Shown here in pieces: positions 43,464-51,509 of a DNA stretch of 64,000 nucleotides. Made by a program: the position numbers and the translations under genes. Within the stretch, counting starts at the first letter, position 1; every line of letters starts with the position of its first letter. Under the pieces are notes generated by a model, which did no database searches, was not told the origin of the DNA, and worked only from the letters and a program-made list of their open reading frames with translations. Source of the stretch: DASSJF01 sp035934535 (lineage in GTDB: Bacteria; Sysuimicrobiota; Sysuimicrobiia; Sysuimicrobiales; Segetimicrobiaceae); NCBI GenBank assembly GCA_035934535.1, contig DASYXS010000091.1, positions 60,647 to 124,646 of the forward strand, in the 5' to 3' direction.

Positions 43464-44399
43464 TCATCCGACGCGCACCCGCGGGTCGAAGAGCGGGTAG
43501 ACAAGGTCCGTGGTCAGATTGATCAGCATCGTGCCGAGCGCGAACATCAGCGTCAGCGTCTGCACGACCACGTAGTCGCGCGAGAGGATCGAATCGACCA
43601 TCCACGAGCCGAGTCCCGGAATGGCGAACACGGTCTCGATCACGACGGAGCCGCCGATGGCGTACGACAGCCGCACGCCGACCAGCGTGACGATCGGCAG
43701 CATCGCGGCGCGCAGCACGTGGCCGAAGAGCACGGTGCGGCCGCGCAGCCCCTTCGCCCGCGCGAAGTCCGTGTACGTCGTCGTGAGGACGTCGATCAAC
43801 GAGGAGCGCAGGTTGCGGCTCAACACCGAGGCAAACGCATACGACAGCGTGAGGGCCGGCAGGAAGAGATGCTGCAGGTGGTCTGTGAATCCCTCACCGT
43901 AGCCCTCGGCCGGCAGCCACCGCAGCTTCAACGCGAAGACGATCAGCAGCAGGATCCCGATCCAGAAGGGCGGGGAGGCGAGCGGCAGCGCCATGAACGA
44001 GCGGATGACGTGATCCGGCCAGCGGTTGCGGTAGAGCGCCGCCAGGAGCGCCAGCGGCACCGCGATGAGCACCGAGAGCAGCAGACTGTAGATGATCAGG
44101 AAGAACGTGACGCCCGTCCGGCGCGGCAGCATCGCCGTCACCGGCGTCTGATACCGCAGCGACTGGCCGAGATTGCCCGTCGCAAGGTTGCGCATGTACA
44201 GCGCGTACTGCTCCCAGATCGGGCGGTCGAGCCCCCACTGATGCCGCAGGGCCCGCACCGAGGCATCGGTCGCCCGGTCGCCGAGAATGGCGGAGGCGGG
44301 GTCGCCCGGCACCAGCTTGATCAGCAAGAAGATCAGGACGGTGACGAACACCGCGATCGGCACCATCTGACCGATCCGCCCGAGCGTGTAGCGCAGCAT
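43464..44399 (-). CDS. dppB: ABC transporter permease, DppB/OppB type (cassette 3)
   Basis: Permease, 311 aa from ATG 44399. It has the MLRYTLGRIGQMVPIAVFVTVLIF opening helix, the LVPGDPAS motif, the EAA loop TDFARAKGLRGRTVLFGH and ETVFAIPGLGSWMVDSI. It forms the channel with DppC; the SBP gene is 46 nt upstream, completing a five-gene importer operon (SBP-B-C-D-F). Confidence 0.93.
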   Translation of the reverse strand: MLRYTLGRIGQMVPIAVFVTVLIFLLIKLVPGDPASAILGDRATDASVRALRHQWGLDRPIWEQYALYMRNLATGNLGQSLRYQTPVTAMLPRRTGVTFFLIIYSLLLSVLIAVPLALLAALYRNRWPDHVIRSFMALPLASPPFWIGILLLIVFALKLRWLPAEGYGEGFTDHLQHLFLPALTLSYAFASVLSRNLRSSLIDVLTTTYTDFARAKGLRGRTVLFGHVLRAAMLPIVTLVGVRLSYAIGGSVVIETVFAIPGLGSWMVDSILSRDYVVVQTLTLMFALGTMLINLTTDLVYPLFDPRVRVG

Positions 44400-44445
44400 G
44401 CGACCGCTTCCGGGGCGCGGCTGTCTGGAAGCCCGGGCCGGCCCG

Positions 44446-45978
44446 CTACTGCGCCACGGCGACGTTCGTGAAGATCCAGGGCCCGGTGGCCAGCTGGACG
44501 AACCCCTTCATATTCTTGTTGAGCGCGTCCGTGTACGGCGCGTAGTAGAGCCAGATGAGCGGCGCGTCGGCGATCGCCAGTTCCTGCATCTTGTAGTAGA
44601 TCTGGCGCCGCTTCGCCGTGTCCAGCTCCCGCTCGCCCTGTTTGATCAGCGCGGTCATCGCGGCCGACTGATAGCCGGTGTGGTACGACTTGGCCGTGAC
44701 GTAGTCGAACTCGTACGCCGCCAGTTCGGACGGGTCGGGCACGTCGTTCGTCCATCCACCGACGTAGACCTGGTAGTCGAGGTTGCGCATACGCTGCGTC
44801 GCGGCGGCGCGGTCGAGCGGCTCGATCTCCAAATTCACGCCGATCTTGGACCACATCGCCTTCAGCAGCGTCGTCGCGGTCTGCGCGTCGGCGTTGCCGG
44901 ACTGCACCATCGCGCGCAGCGTGACGGGACCGCTCACCCCGGATTCCTTGAGCAGCGACTGCGCCTTGTTGAGGTCCAGGGTATACGCTTTCAGCCCTTT
45001 GTCGAAGAACGGCGTCGTGATCGGCAGGAAGGACGTCGCCGGCGTGCCGTTCCCGTACAGGACGGCCTTCACGATGCCGGCGCGGTCGGTCGCGTACGAG
45101 AGCGCCTGCCGCAGTTTGACGTTGTTGAGCGGCGCCTTCGTGACGTTCAGGAGAACGTGCTGGACCGCGGTCGATGGATTGAGCTGAACCTCGATCCGCG
45201 GATCGTTGCGCAGCGCCGCGAGCAGCGAGAACGGCGGATAGTCGATCCCATCGACGCGCCCCGACTGCAGGGCGATGGTGCGCGTGTTGTCGTCGGGAAT
45301 GTAAATGATCCGCAGCTCCGGCGTCCGCGGCAGGCCCCGCGTGTAGTAGTGCGGGTTCGCCCGCATCGTCAGCTGCTCGCCCTTCTTCCAGTCCACCAGC
45401 ATGTAAGGACCGGAGCCGATCGGGTGGTTCGAGATCTCCTCGTGCGACGCGGACTTGAACGCCTTCACCGAGCCGATGCTGTTGGAGAAGAGCGACGCGT
45501 CGGACAGGAACGGCGCAAACGGCTCTTTCAGCGTGATCGCGACGGTGTGGGCGTCGAGGGCGGTGATCGCCTGCATCGGCTCGAGCGCCCACTGCCACGG
45601 GCCGTTGAGGTCGTGCGCCCGCTGGAACGTCCACACCACGTCGGCCGACGTCACCGGCTCGCCGGTGGAGAACACGGCATCCGGCCGCAGCTTGAACGTC
45701 CAGATCTTCCCGTCGGCCGAGACCTTCCAGCTCGTCGCGAGATCGGGCACGAACCCGTCGCCCGCCGCGTTCACCCGCACCAATTGCTGGTAAATCTGCA
45801 TGTACGCCCAGATGTTCGGGTTGGCGTCCTGGGTCACGGGATCGAGGTCGTCCGCGGCGCGATTGACGCCGAAGCTGATCACCTGCTTGAACCCGGCCGC
45901 GCCGGTGGGTGACATTGCGGAGGACAAGCCGAAGACCAAGGCCGCGGCGGCCATTACCCGAAGCATGCGCACGGGCAT
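44446..45978 (-). CDS. Family 5 extracellular solute-binding protein (cassette 3)
   Basis: Ligand-binding lipid-free secreted subunit, 510 aa from ATG 45978; GTG 45972 is better spaced from the GGGAGG site and may be the real start. Signal peptide LRVMAAAALVFGLSSAM ends near GAAGF. Family blocks: VNRAADDLDPVTQD, WTFKLRPDAVFSTG, HPIGSGPYMLVDWKKG, VKLRQALSYATDRAGIV, and a late ADAPLIWLYYAPYTDALN. Typical of peptide and nickel/opine uptake; ligand unknown. It heads the only peptide-type cassette here with ATPases. Confidence 0.92.
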   Translation of the reverse strand: MPVRMLRVMAAAALVFGLSSAMSPTGAAGFKQVISFGVNRAADDLDPVTQDANPNIWAYMQIYQQLVRVNAAGDGFVPDLATSWKVSADGKIWTFKLRPDAVFSTGEPVTSADVVWTFQRAHDLNGPWQWALEPMQAITALDAHTVAITLKEPFAPFLSDASLFSNSIGSVKAFKSASHEEISNHPIGSGPYMLVDWKKGEQLTMRANPHYYTRGLPRTPELRIIYIPDDNTRTIALQSGRVDGIDYPPFSLLAALRNDPRIEVQLNPSTAVQHVLLNVTKAPLNNVKLRQALSYATDRAGIVKAVLYGNGTPATSFLPITTPFFDKGLKAYTLDLNKAQSLLKESGVSGPVTLRAMVQSGNADAQTATTLLKAMWSKIGVNLEIEPLDRAAATQRMRNLDYQVYVGGWTNDVPDPSELAAYEFDYVTAKSYHTGYQSAAMTALIKQGERELDTAKRRQIYYKMQELAIADAPLIWLYYAPYTDALNKNMKGFVQLATGPWIFTNVAVAQ

Positions 45979-46091
45979 CTGCCTCCCTGTGCCGGAATAT
46001 GTCGCGGTGGAGCACGATGGAGCAGGGCGTGCCGCACCCAGCAGGCCACGGTTCGGCGCGCCGTCGAGCAGTTCCTCGCCCCCGGCGGACG

Positions 46092-46119
46092 TTGGCCGCC
46101 CCTCCAAGCCGGGTAGATA
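46092..46119 (+). promoter_or_regulatory. Putative promoter of the SpoIIE/STAS regulator gene
   Basis: TTGGCC (46092-46097) and TAGATA (46114-46119) are spaced 16 nt, in the divergent gap between the SBP gene of cassette 3 and the regulator. The in-frame GTG at 46133 lies only 13 nt further on, so the mRNA would be leaderless or nearly so. Confidence 0.4.
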
Positions 46120-46132
46120 TTCGTTGGGATCC

Positions 46133-48997
46133 GTGGCTCCAGAATCGTCGGTCGAAAACGGTCGCCCCGGCCGCCTGCCGGGCGGGGTCGTCGCGCCGGC
46201 GGCGCCTCCGCGCCGCCTCGTTCTCATTTCGGCCGAGACGGTGCTCGCGGTCGCGCTCGTGGCCGTCGTCACGCTTCTCGGCGTGGCGTTGCGCTCGGTC
46301 TCGGTGCGTTCACAGACGATCATGGCGCCCGGCCTGTTCCTGTTCATCCCGCCCGTCGCCGCGCTCGCCTATCGGGCCGGCCGCGGGGTGGGCCTGTGGA
46401 CCGCGCTGCTGGCGACCGTGGCGGTCTGGGCCTATCTGCTGCCGCCGGCGGATTCATGGCCGGCCGTGCAAGGGACGCTGCCGACCCTGGCGCTGTTTGC
46501 CGTCACCGCGTTCGGCGCCGCCGAAGGCTTCGCGCGTGCGCGCGAAGCCGAGCAGCTGCGCCGGGGCATCGCGTACGGGACGGCCCATCTCGCGGCCATC
46601 GTGGAGTCCTCCGACGACGCGATCTTCAGCAAGAGCATGGATGCCGTGATCCTGTCCTGGAATCTCGGCGCGGAGCGGCTGTACGGATACGGCGCGGAGG
46701 AGATCGTCGGGCGGCCGGTGGCGACGCTTGTGCCGCCGGAGCGGCCCGATGAGATTCCGGCGATCATGGCGCGCCTCCGTCAGGGCGAGACGGTCTCGCG
46801 CCTCGAGACGGTCCGTGTGCGAAAAGACGGCAGCCGCGTCGACGTGGCAGTGACGATCTCCCCGATCCGAGACGGCGCCGGGCGCATCATCGCCGCGTCC
46901 ACGATTGCGCGCGACATCTCGAGCCGGCTGCGGCTCGAACAGCGCCAGCAGCTGCTCATCGACGTGACGGCCGCGCTCTCGGGCGCCGTGACGCCGGGCC
47001 AGGTTGCCCACGCCGTCGTGACGCATGCGACCGCCGGCTTGCGCGCCGCGGCCGCCGCGCTGTGGCTGACGACCCAGGATGGAACCTTCGAGCTGATCGC
47101 GGCGATGGGATATGCGGACGAGTTCGTAGAGCGGTGGCGCCGCGCGGCGCCCGGACAGGACCGGCATCTCGACGACGCGGTGAGGACCGGCACGGCGGTG
47201 TGGCACGACGTGGGCATGGAGACGGAAGGCCACCGCGGCGATCACGACGGGCTGCCGGATGGGACCCGGGCGCGAACCGGCGCCGTGGTGCCGCTGATGC
47301 TGGAGACCAGGGTGACCGGCGTGCTCTCGCTGCACTTCGCGCCGCCGCGCCGGCTGGACGGCGACGACGCGGATTTTCTGCCGACGCTCGGCAGGCAGTG
47401 CGCCCAGGCGTTCGAGCGCGCACGCCTCTACGCCCACGAGCACCAGACTGCGGCGACGCTTCAGCGCGCGCTGCTGCCGGCGGGGATGCCCGAAATCCCC
47501 GGGCTGCGGCTTCGCGCCGTCTACGCGCCGAGCGCCCGGGAGCCGGACATCGGCGGCGATTGGTACGATGTCTTCAGGCTCCCCGACGGGCGCGTCGCGC
47601 TGGCGATCGGCGACGTGGTGGGCCGCGGCGTCGAGGCCGCGGTCGTGATGGGGCAGGTGCGTCAGGCGGTCCGGGCCACGGCCTTGGAGGGACATCCGCC
47701 GGCCGAGGTCCTCGCGATCGCGAGCCAGGTGATCCGGCTGAGCCACGAGCACGAAGGCATGACCACGGCGATCTTTGGGATCTTCGATCCCGTGGCCGGC
47801 GCGTTCGCGTACGCGACGGCCGGACATCCCGCGCCGATCGTCGCGAATGCGCTCGGCGTGCGCCTTCTGCCGTCCGGCGGCCTCCCGCTGGGCTTCCTGG
47901 ACGCGCCGGCGGCGCCTTCCTGGACGGTCGAATTGCCTCTCGGGGCGCTGCTCGTGCTGCACACCGACGGGTTGATCGAGTCGACGCGCGACCCGGCCCG
48001 CGGGCAGACGGCGTTGCTCGATGCGGTCGCGCGCGAGGCCCAGGAGCGCTCGCCCGACGCGGCCCGCACGATCCTCTCGCGCATGGTGGGCGAGGCGGCG
48101 CCCGACGATATTGCGATCGTGACCCTTGCGGTGGACCCGCATCCGGTGGACCGGCTGGACATTACGCTGCCGGCCCAGCCGTCGAGCCTCCGGCTGATGC
48201 GGCACGCGCTGCGGCAGTTGAGCCGCGGGCTCCACCTCGAAGAAGAGACCGTCTCCGCGCTGATGATCGCGTCCGGCGAGGCCGTCAACAACGCGATCGA
48301 GCATGCCTACGCCGCATCCCCTGGGACGGTGGTCCTGCGCGCCGCGCCGCGGGAGGGCATGCTGCGCGTCGAGATCCACGACCGCGGCAGATGGCGGCCG
48401 GAGCGCTCCCACAACACGGGCGGCCGCGGCCTCGATCTGATCCGCGCCCTCGCCGACGAAGTGGACATCGTCACGACGCCGGCGGGCACGACGGTCAGGT
48501 TCGCGGTCCCGCTGCCGGCCAAGGCGGCGGGCGCGCCCGGCGCCGCGTCCTCGCCCGCGGAGGCCCCTTCCACGGAACCACCGGCGCCCGTCGTGCGTCG
48601 TGTAGGAGGCGCGTCCCGATCGGGCCGGACCGCCGGGGACTGGCAGAATTGGAGGACGCGCGTCGTGGACAACGTGCCGGTGGTCGAGCTTGCCGGCGAC
48701 GTGGATCTCGAGAACGTCGCGCGTTTCAAAGCGATGCTCCAGGACGCCTGCGCGCAGGCCCGGCGCGGTGCGGTGGTGCTGTCGCTGACGCCGGTGCGCT
48801 ACCTGGACAGTCAGGGTCTGCGGGCGCTGCTGCAGATGGGCCAGCGGCTCGCCACGATGCGGTGTCTACTGCTGCTGGTCGTCGGGCCGGAGGCGCCGCT
48901 GCGTCGGGCGCTCGCGGCGATGGACGTCGCTTCGGTGCTGCCGATCTTCGATTCGCTGGCGGACGCGGTCACGGCGGCGCGCGTTAGAGAGTCGTGA
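46133..48997 (+). CDS. PAS-GAF-SpoIIE phosphatase-HATPase-STAS fusion regulator
   Basis: Single protein of about 954 aa. Residues ~25-130 hold three or four membrane helices of the DUF4118/KdpD type; ~153-262 a PAS domain (AAIVESSDDAIFSKSMDAVILSWN); ~272-430 a GAF domain; ~450-665 a PP2C-like SpoIIE phosphatase (GGDWYDVF, AIGDVVGRG, HTDGLIE, APDDIAIV); ~673-792 an RsbW-type kinase domain (EAVNNAIEHAY N-box, DRGRW, GRGLDLIRALADEV); ~843-945 a STAS domain with YLDSQGLRAL, whose Ser is the usual phosphorylation site. It thus combines phosphatase, kinase and antagonist of a partner-switching pathway. The start is inferred from the promoter (GTG 46133); no ribosome site is present. Targets such as a sigma factor are not encoded nearby. 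Confidence 0.9.
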   Translation: MAPESSVENGRPGRLPGGVVAPAAPPRRLVLISAETVLAVALVAVVTLLGVALRSVSVRSQTIMAPGLFLFIPPVAALAYRAGRGVGLWTALLATVAVWAYLLPPADSWPAVQGTLPTLALFAVTAFGAAEGFARAREAEQLRRGIAYGTAHLAAIVESSDDAIFSKSMDAVILSWNLGAERLYGYGAEEIVGRPVATLVPPERPDEIPAIMARLRQGETVSRLETVRVRKDGSRVDVAVTISPIRDGAGRIIAASTIARDISSRLRLEQRQQLLIDVTAALSGAVTPGQVAHAVVTHATAGLRAAAAALWLTTQDGTFELIAAMGYADEFVERWRRAAPGQDRHLDDAVRTGTAVWHDVGMETEGHRGDHDGLPDGTRARTGAVVPLMLETRVTGVLSLHFAPPRRLDGDDADFLPTLGRQCAQAFERARLYAHEHQTAATLQRALLPAGMPEIPGLRLRAVYAPSAREPDIGGDWYDVFRLPDGRVALAIGDVVGRGVEAAVVMGQVRQAVRATALEGHPPAEVLAIASQVIRLSHEHEGMTTAIFGIFDPVAGAFAYATAGHPAPIVANALGVRLLPSGGLPLGFLDAPAAPSWTVELPLGALLVLHTDGLIESTRDPARGQTALLDAVAREAQERSPDAARTILSRMVGEAAPDDIAIVTLAVDPHPVDRLDITLPAQPSSLRLMRHALRQLSRGLHLEEETVSALMIASGEAVNNAIEHAYAASPGTVVLRAAPREGMLRVEIHDRGRWRPERSHNTGGRGLDLIRALADEVDIVTTPAGTTVRFAVPLPAKAAGAPGAASSPAEAPSTEPPAPVVRRVGGASRSGRTAGDWQNWRTRVVDNVPVVELAGDVDLENVARFKAMLQDACAQARRGAVVLSLTPVRYLDSQGLRALLQMGQRLATMRCLLLLVVGPEAPLRRALAAMDVASVLPIFDSLADAVTAARVRES

Positions 48998-49077
48998 TCG
49001 TGCCCGCCGGCCGGCGGAAGACCGACGCGGGCATAACGAGATCTGGCTAGGCGGTAAAGGAACGGGGGGAGCGCACA

Positions 49078-50151
49078 ATTCGGGGCTTCCAGTTCTTGGC
49101 GGCCGGCTGGACCGCCGTCGCACTGACGATCGCGATCGCTGCCGCCCTGCCGGCCGCTGCTCCGGCGGTCCCCGCGCCCTTTGACCACACGACCGTCACC
49201 GTCGGCGGCCGGGCGCTGTCCGCGATCGTCGTCCGCGCGCCGCGCTCACGCTACCGCCTCGGCGTGGCGCTCGCCGGCAGCCGGCTCGGCGACAACGCGT
49301 GGCTCGCCTCGATCGCGCAGTCCGCCGGCGCGGCCTGCGCCATCAACGGCACCTTCTTCGCCGCGTACGCCGGCGAGACGAGGGAGCCGTACGGCACGCT
49401 CGTCGTCAACGGGCGGCTCCTGCACCTCGGCGATTTCGGCACGCGGCTCGACGTCTTCGACGACGGCGGCATGCGGATGGTGCGCGACCGCCTGCAGATC
49501 CGGGGGTCCCTCGACGGCAACGGGAGTTACCCGGACAACTGGTACGCCTACAATCTCAACCAAACTCCGACGGCCGCGACCGGCGCCTTCATCTATACGC
49601 GCGACCGCGGCCCGGCCCTCGGGTTCCGGGCCGATCTTGCGATCACCGCGCACCGCGGCTGGGTGGTTTCGATCGAGCAATACCGCGACGCCCCCATTCC
49701 CGCCGACGGCTTCGTCCTGGCGCTCATGGGCAGAGAAGTGGGCGTGCTCGGCTGGAAGTTCCGCATCGGGCAGCGCATCGCCTACAGCGCCGTGCAGGAC
49801 GGCGCGCCGCTTCGTACGCGCTTCAGCCTGGGCGCCGGGCCGCGGCTGGTGGACCACGGCGCCGTGGTCTCCGACGCCGCGGCCGAGGGCTTCCACGATC
49901 CGAAGATCACGGCGTACCGCGGCACGCGTTCGCTGATCGGCTACACCGAGGACCGGCAGGTTCTGCTCGCCGTCGTGAGCGGCGCCACGATCCCGGAAGC
50001 CGCCGAGGCGGTGCGGCGGCTCGGCGCGTGGGACGCGATGAATCTCGACGACAACGCCTCGAGCAGCCTCTTCTGCGACGGCAGCTACCTCGTGCGCCCC
50101 GGCCGGGAGATCGCGAACGCGCTCGTGCTGTGGCCCGTGACGGCGCCGTAG
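49078..50151 (+). CDS. Secreted phosphodiester glycosidase-domain (NAGPA-type) protein
   Basis: Exported protein, 357 aa if the rare ATT at 49078 is the start. The domain matches the phosphodiester glycosidase (NAGPA/DUF2233) family: YRLGVALAGSRLG, CAINGTFFAAYAG, REPYGTLVVNGRLL, LGAGPRLVDHGAVV and the C-terminal AMNLDDNASSSLFCDG block. Members uncover phosphodiester-linked sugars or process cell-wall polymers. The frame has no ATG; TTG 49096 would remove the N-terminal Arg of the signal peptide and lacks a ribosome site. ATT 49078 has GGGGGGAG 6 nt upstream and gives RGFQFLAAGWTAVALTIAIA, a good signal. It follows the SpoIIE regulator by 80 nt. Confidence 0.8.
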   Translation: MRGFQFLAAGWTAVALTIAIAAALPAAAPAVPAPFDHTTVTVGGRALSAIVVRAPRSRYRLGVALAGSRLGDNAWLASIAQSAGAACAINGTFFAAYAGETREPYGTLVVNGRLLHLGDFGTRLDVFDDGGMRMVRDRLQIRGSLDGNGSYPDNWYAYNLNQTPTAATGAFIYTRDRGPALGFRADLAITAHRGWVVSIEQYRDAPIPADGFVLALMGREVGVLGWKFRIGQRIAYSAVQDGAPLRTRFSLGAGPRLVDHGAVVSDAAAEGFHDPKITAYRGTRSLIGYTEDRQVLLAVVSGATIPEAAEAVRRLGAWDAMNLDDNASSSLFCDGSYLVRPGREIANALVLWPVTAP

Positions 50152-50164
50152 CCGTCACGGCCTC

Positions 50165-50587
50165 TTATCGCGCAGGTTCGAACAACTCGATCGGATTGCC
50201 GTCAGGATCCTCCAGTTGAATTTGTTTGCCGCCGGGGCCTTCCTCCATGTGATTGCGAAAATGGACCCCGGCCTCTTTCATCACCGCGATGCGGCCGGGA
50301 AGGTCGGCGCCTCGAAGGACCACGCGGTTCCATCCCCCGGGTTCCTGATGACGGCCGTCGGGCATTGGGCGGGACCCCGAAGCCCCAGGACCGCTGAGTA
50401 AGATATTCAGCTCCCCGAGGGACACGCTCGCAAACGCCGGTAGTTGTTGGTGTTCGAGGTTGAACCCGAGCCGCTGAGTGTAGAAAGCGATTGACCGGCT
50501 GACGTCCGTCACTTGATACCGGACACCGTGAAAGCTCAGGACGACCTTCTGCGGTCGGCCTCCGGATGGTTCTCCCGCTGCCTTCAT
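50165..50587 (-). CDS. VOC-family (glyoxalase/bleomycin resistance fold) protein
   Basis: 140 aa from ATG 50587 (AGGAGG 8 nt upstream). It has the beta-alpha-beta-beta-beta pattern of VOC proteins: VRYQVTDVSRSIAFYTQRLGFN at the start and QIQLEDPDGNPIELFEPA at the end, with the metal-ligand positions His/Glu plausible at the first strand and in IELFE. It could be a dioxygenase, lyase or resistance protein; function undetermined. Last gene of the ArsR-SRPBCC-VOC set. Confidence 0.85.
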   Translation of the reverse strand: MKAAGEPSGGRPQKVVLSFHGVRYQVTDVSRSIAFYTQRLGFNLEHQQLPAFASVSLGELNILLSGPGASGSRPMPDGRHQEPGGWNRVVLRGADLPGRIAVMKEAGVHFRNHMEEGPGGKQIQLEDPDGNPIELFEPAR

Positions 50588-50675
50588 GAGCGGTACCTCC
50601 TGCCCCCGCGATGTTGCGCGGGCCCTCGTGGGTCGCGTTGCCCTCAATCCGGCCGGTCCCGAGGCCGGCAGGGTT

Positions 50676-51125
50676 CTACACCGCGCGTTCGGCGTGCGCC
50701 CGCAGCCAGGTGAGGATGTTGGGCCAGCCGCGATGGCTGGACCGCGAGCCTTCGGTCGCAAGACCCGAGTGCGTCACGCGGACCGTCGTGACACCGGCCT
50801 TCTCCTCCAGATCCCAGCGCACCACGCTCTCGGTCTCGTCCCCCTGCCAGTCGGGACGCCACGTGAAGACGAGGAGTCGCGGCCGCTCGATCTGGCGGTA
50901 CACGCCGGTGACGCTGAACGGCCGCCCTCCCATGCCGGTGCCCCGCATCACCCGCCTGCCGCCGGGGCGCAGGTCGGACTCCATGTGCGTCGTTTCGAAT
51001 CGCCCCTTGGACCCCCACCACTTCTGGCATTCCTCGGGGTTGATCAGCGCCTCGAAGATGCGGTCCGCCGGTGCGTTGATCGTGATTTCCTCGACGATCG
51101 TGTCGTCTGCCCGCGTGGCACTCAT
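50676..51125 (-). CDS. SRPBCC (AHSA1-like) protein
   Basis: 149-aa START/Bet v1-like domain of the AHSA1 family: EEITINAPADRIFEALINPEECQKWW at the start, VTGVYRQIERPRLLVFTW and TTVRVTHSGL later. These proteins bind hydrophobic ligands or act as Hsp90 activators in eukaryotes; in bacteria they are often next to an ArsR gene, as here. ATG 51125 overlaps the arsR stop (ATGA), so the two are translated together. Confidence 0.88.
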   Translation of the reverse strand: MSATRADDTIVEEITINAPADRIFEALINPEECQKWWGSKGRFETTHMESDLRPGGRRVMRGTGMGGRPFSVTGVYRQIERPRLLVFTWRPDWQGDETESVVRWDLEEKAGVTTVRVTHSGLATEGSRSSHRGWPNILTWLRAHAERAV

Positions 51126-51451
51126 CGTGTCTCCTCCACGTACTGCTTGAGATTGCGCAGCCGCTCACCCCAGAACGCCTGATAGTCTCGGAGCCACTCG
51201 TCGACCGTGCGCAGCGGTCCGGCGTTCAACTGACAAATCCGCGCGGTGCCGTCCCGGCGGGTGACCACCAGGCCCGCGGAGCGCAGCACCCGCAGGTGTT
51301 TCGAGATCGCCGGCCGGCTCGTCCGAAAATGCCCCGCGAGCTCCCCGACCGTGCGGCGGTCGCCGCGCAGGAGGCCGAGGATCCGCCGGCGCGTCGGATC
51401 GGCCAGCGCCCGGAACACGGTGTCGCGCGGGGTTCGTTGATTGGTAACCAT
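51122..51451 (-). CDS. ArsR-family transcriptional regulator
   Basis: 109-aa winged-helix repressor: TVFRALADPTRRRILGLLRGDRRTVGELAGHFRTSRPAISKHLRVLRSAGLVVTRRDG is the classic ArsR HTH. No Cys metal-site motif is seen in the alpha-3/alpha-5 helices, so it is not an obvious metal sensor and may respond to another signal. ATG 51451 lies inside a perfect operator-like palindrome; the longer frame to 51493 is unlikely. It is coupled to the SRPBCC gene, a widespread ArsR-AHSA1 arrangement. Confidence 0.92.
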   Translation of the reverse strand: MVTNQRTPRDTVFRALADPTRRRILGLLRGDRRTVGELAGHFRTSRPAISKHLRVLRSAGLVVTRRDGTARICQLNAGPLRTVDEWLRDYQAFWGERLRNLKQYVEETR

Positions 51452-51462
51452 TTGGTTACCAA
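51441..51462. promoter_or_regulatory. Operator-like palindrome over the arsR start codon
   Basis: TTGGTAACCA, a 2-nt spacer, then TGGTTACCAA: a perfect 10-2-10 inverted repeat in AT-richer DNA. It covers the ATG of the ArsR gene at 51449-51451. A repressor bound here would block its own transcription, and a leaderless or very short mRNA leader is implied. Confidence 0.75.
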
Positions 51463-51509
51463 TAACATGGACCGCCGGAGGGGGCGGTGTCAAGGAGTTG
51501 CGTCCGGCG

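Noticed and set aside
49004..49017. Palindrome CCGCCGGCCGGCGG after the SpoIIE/STAS gene
   Set aside because: Short, loopless and composed only of G and C, so expected by chance at this base composition.
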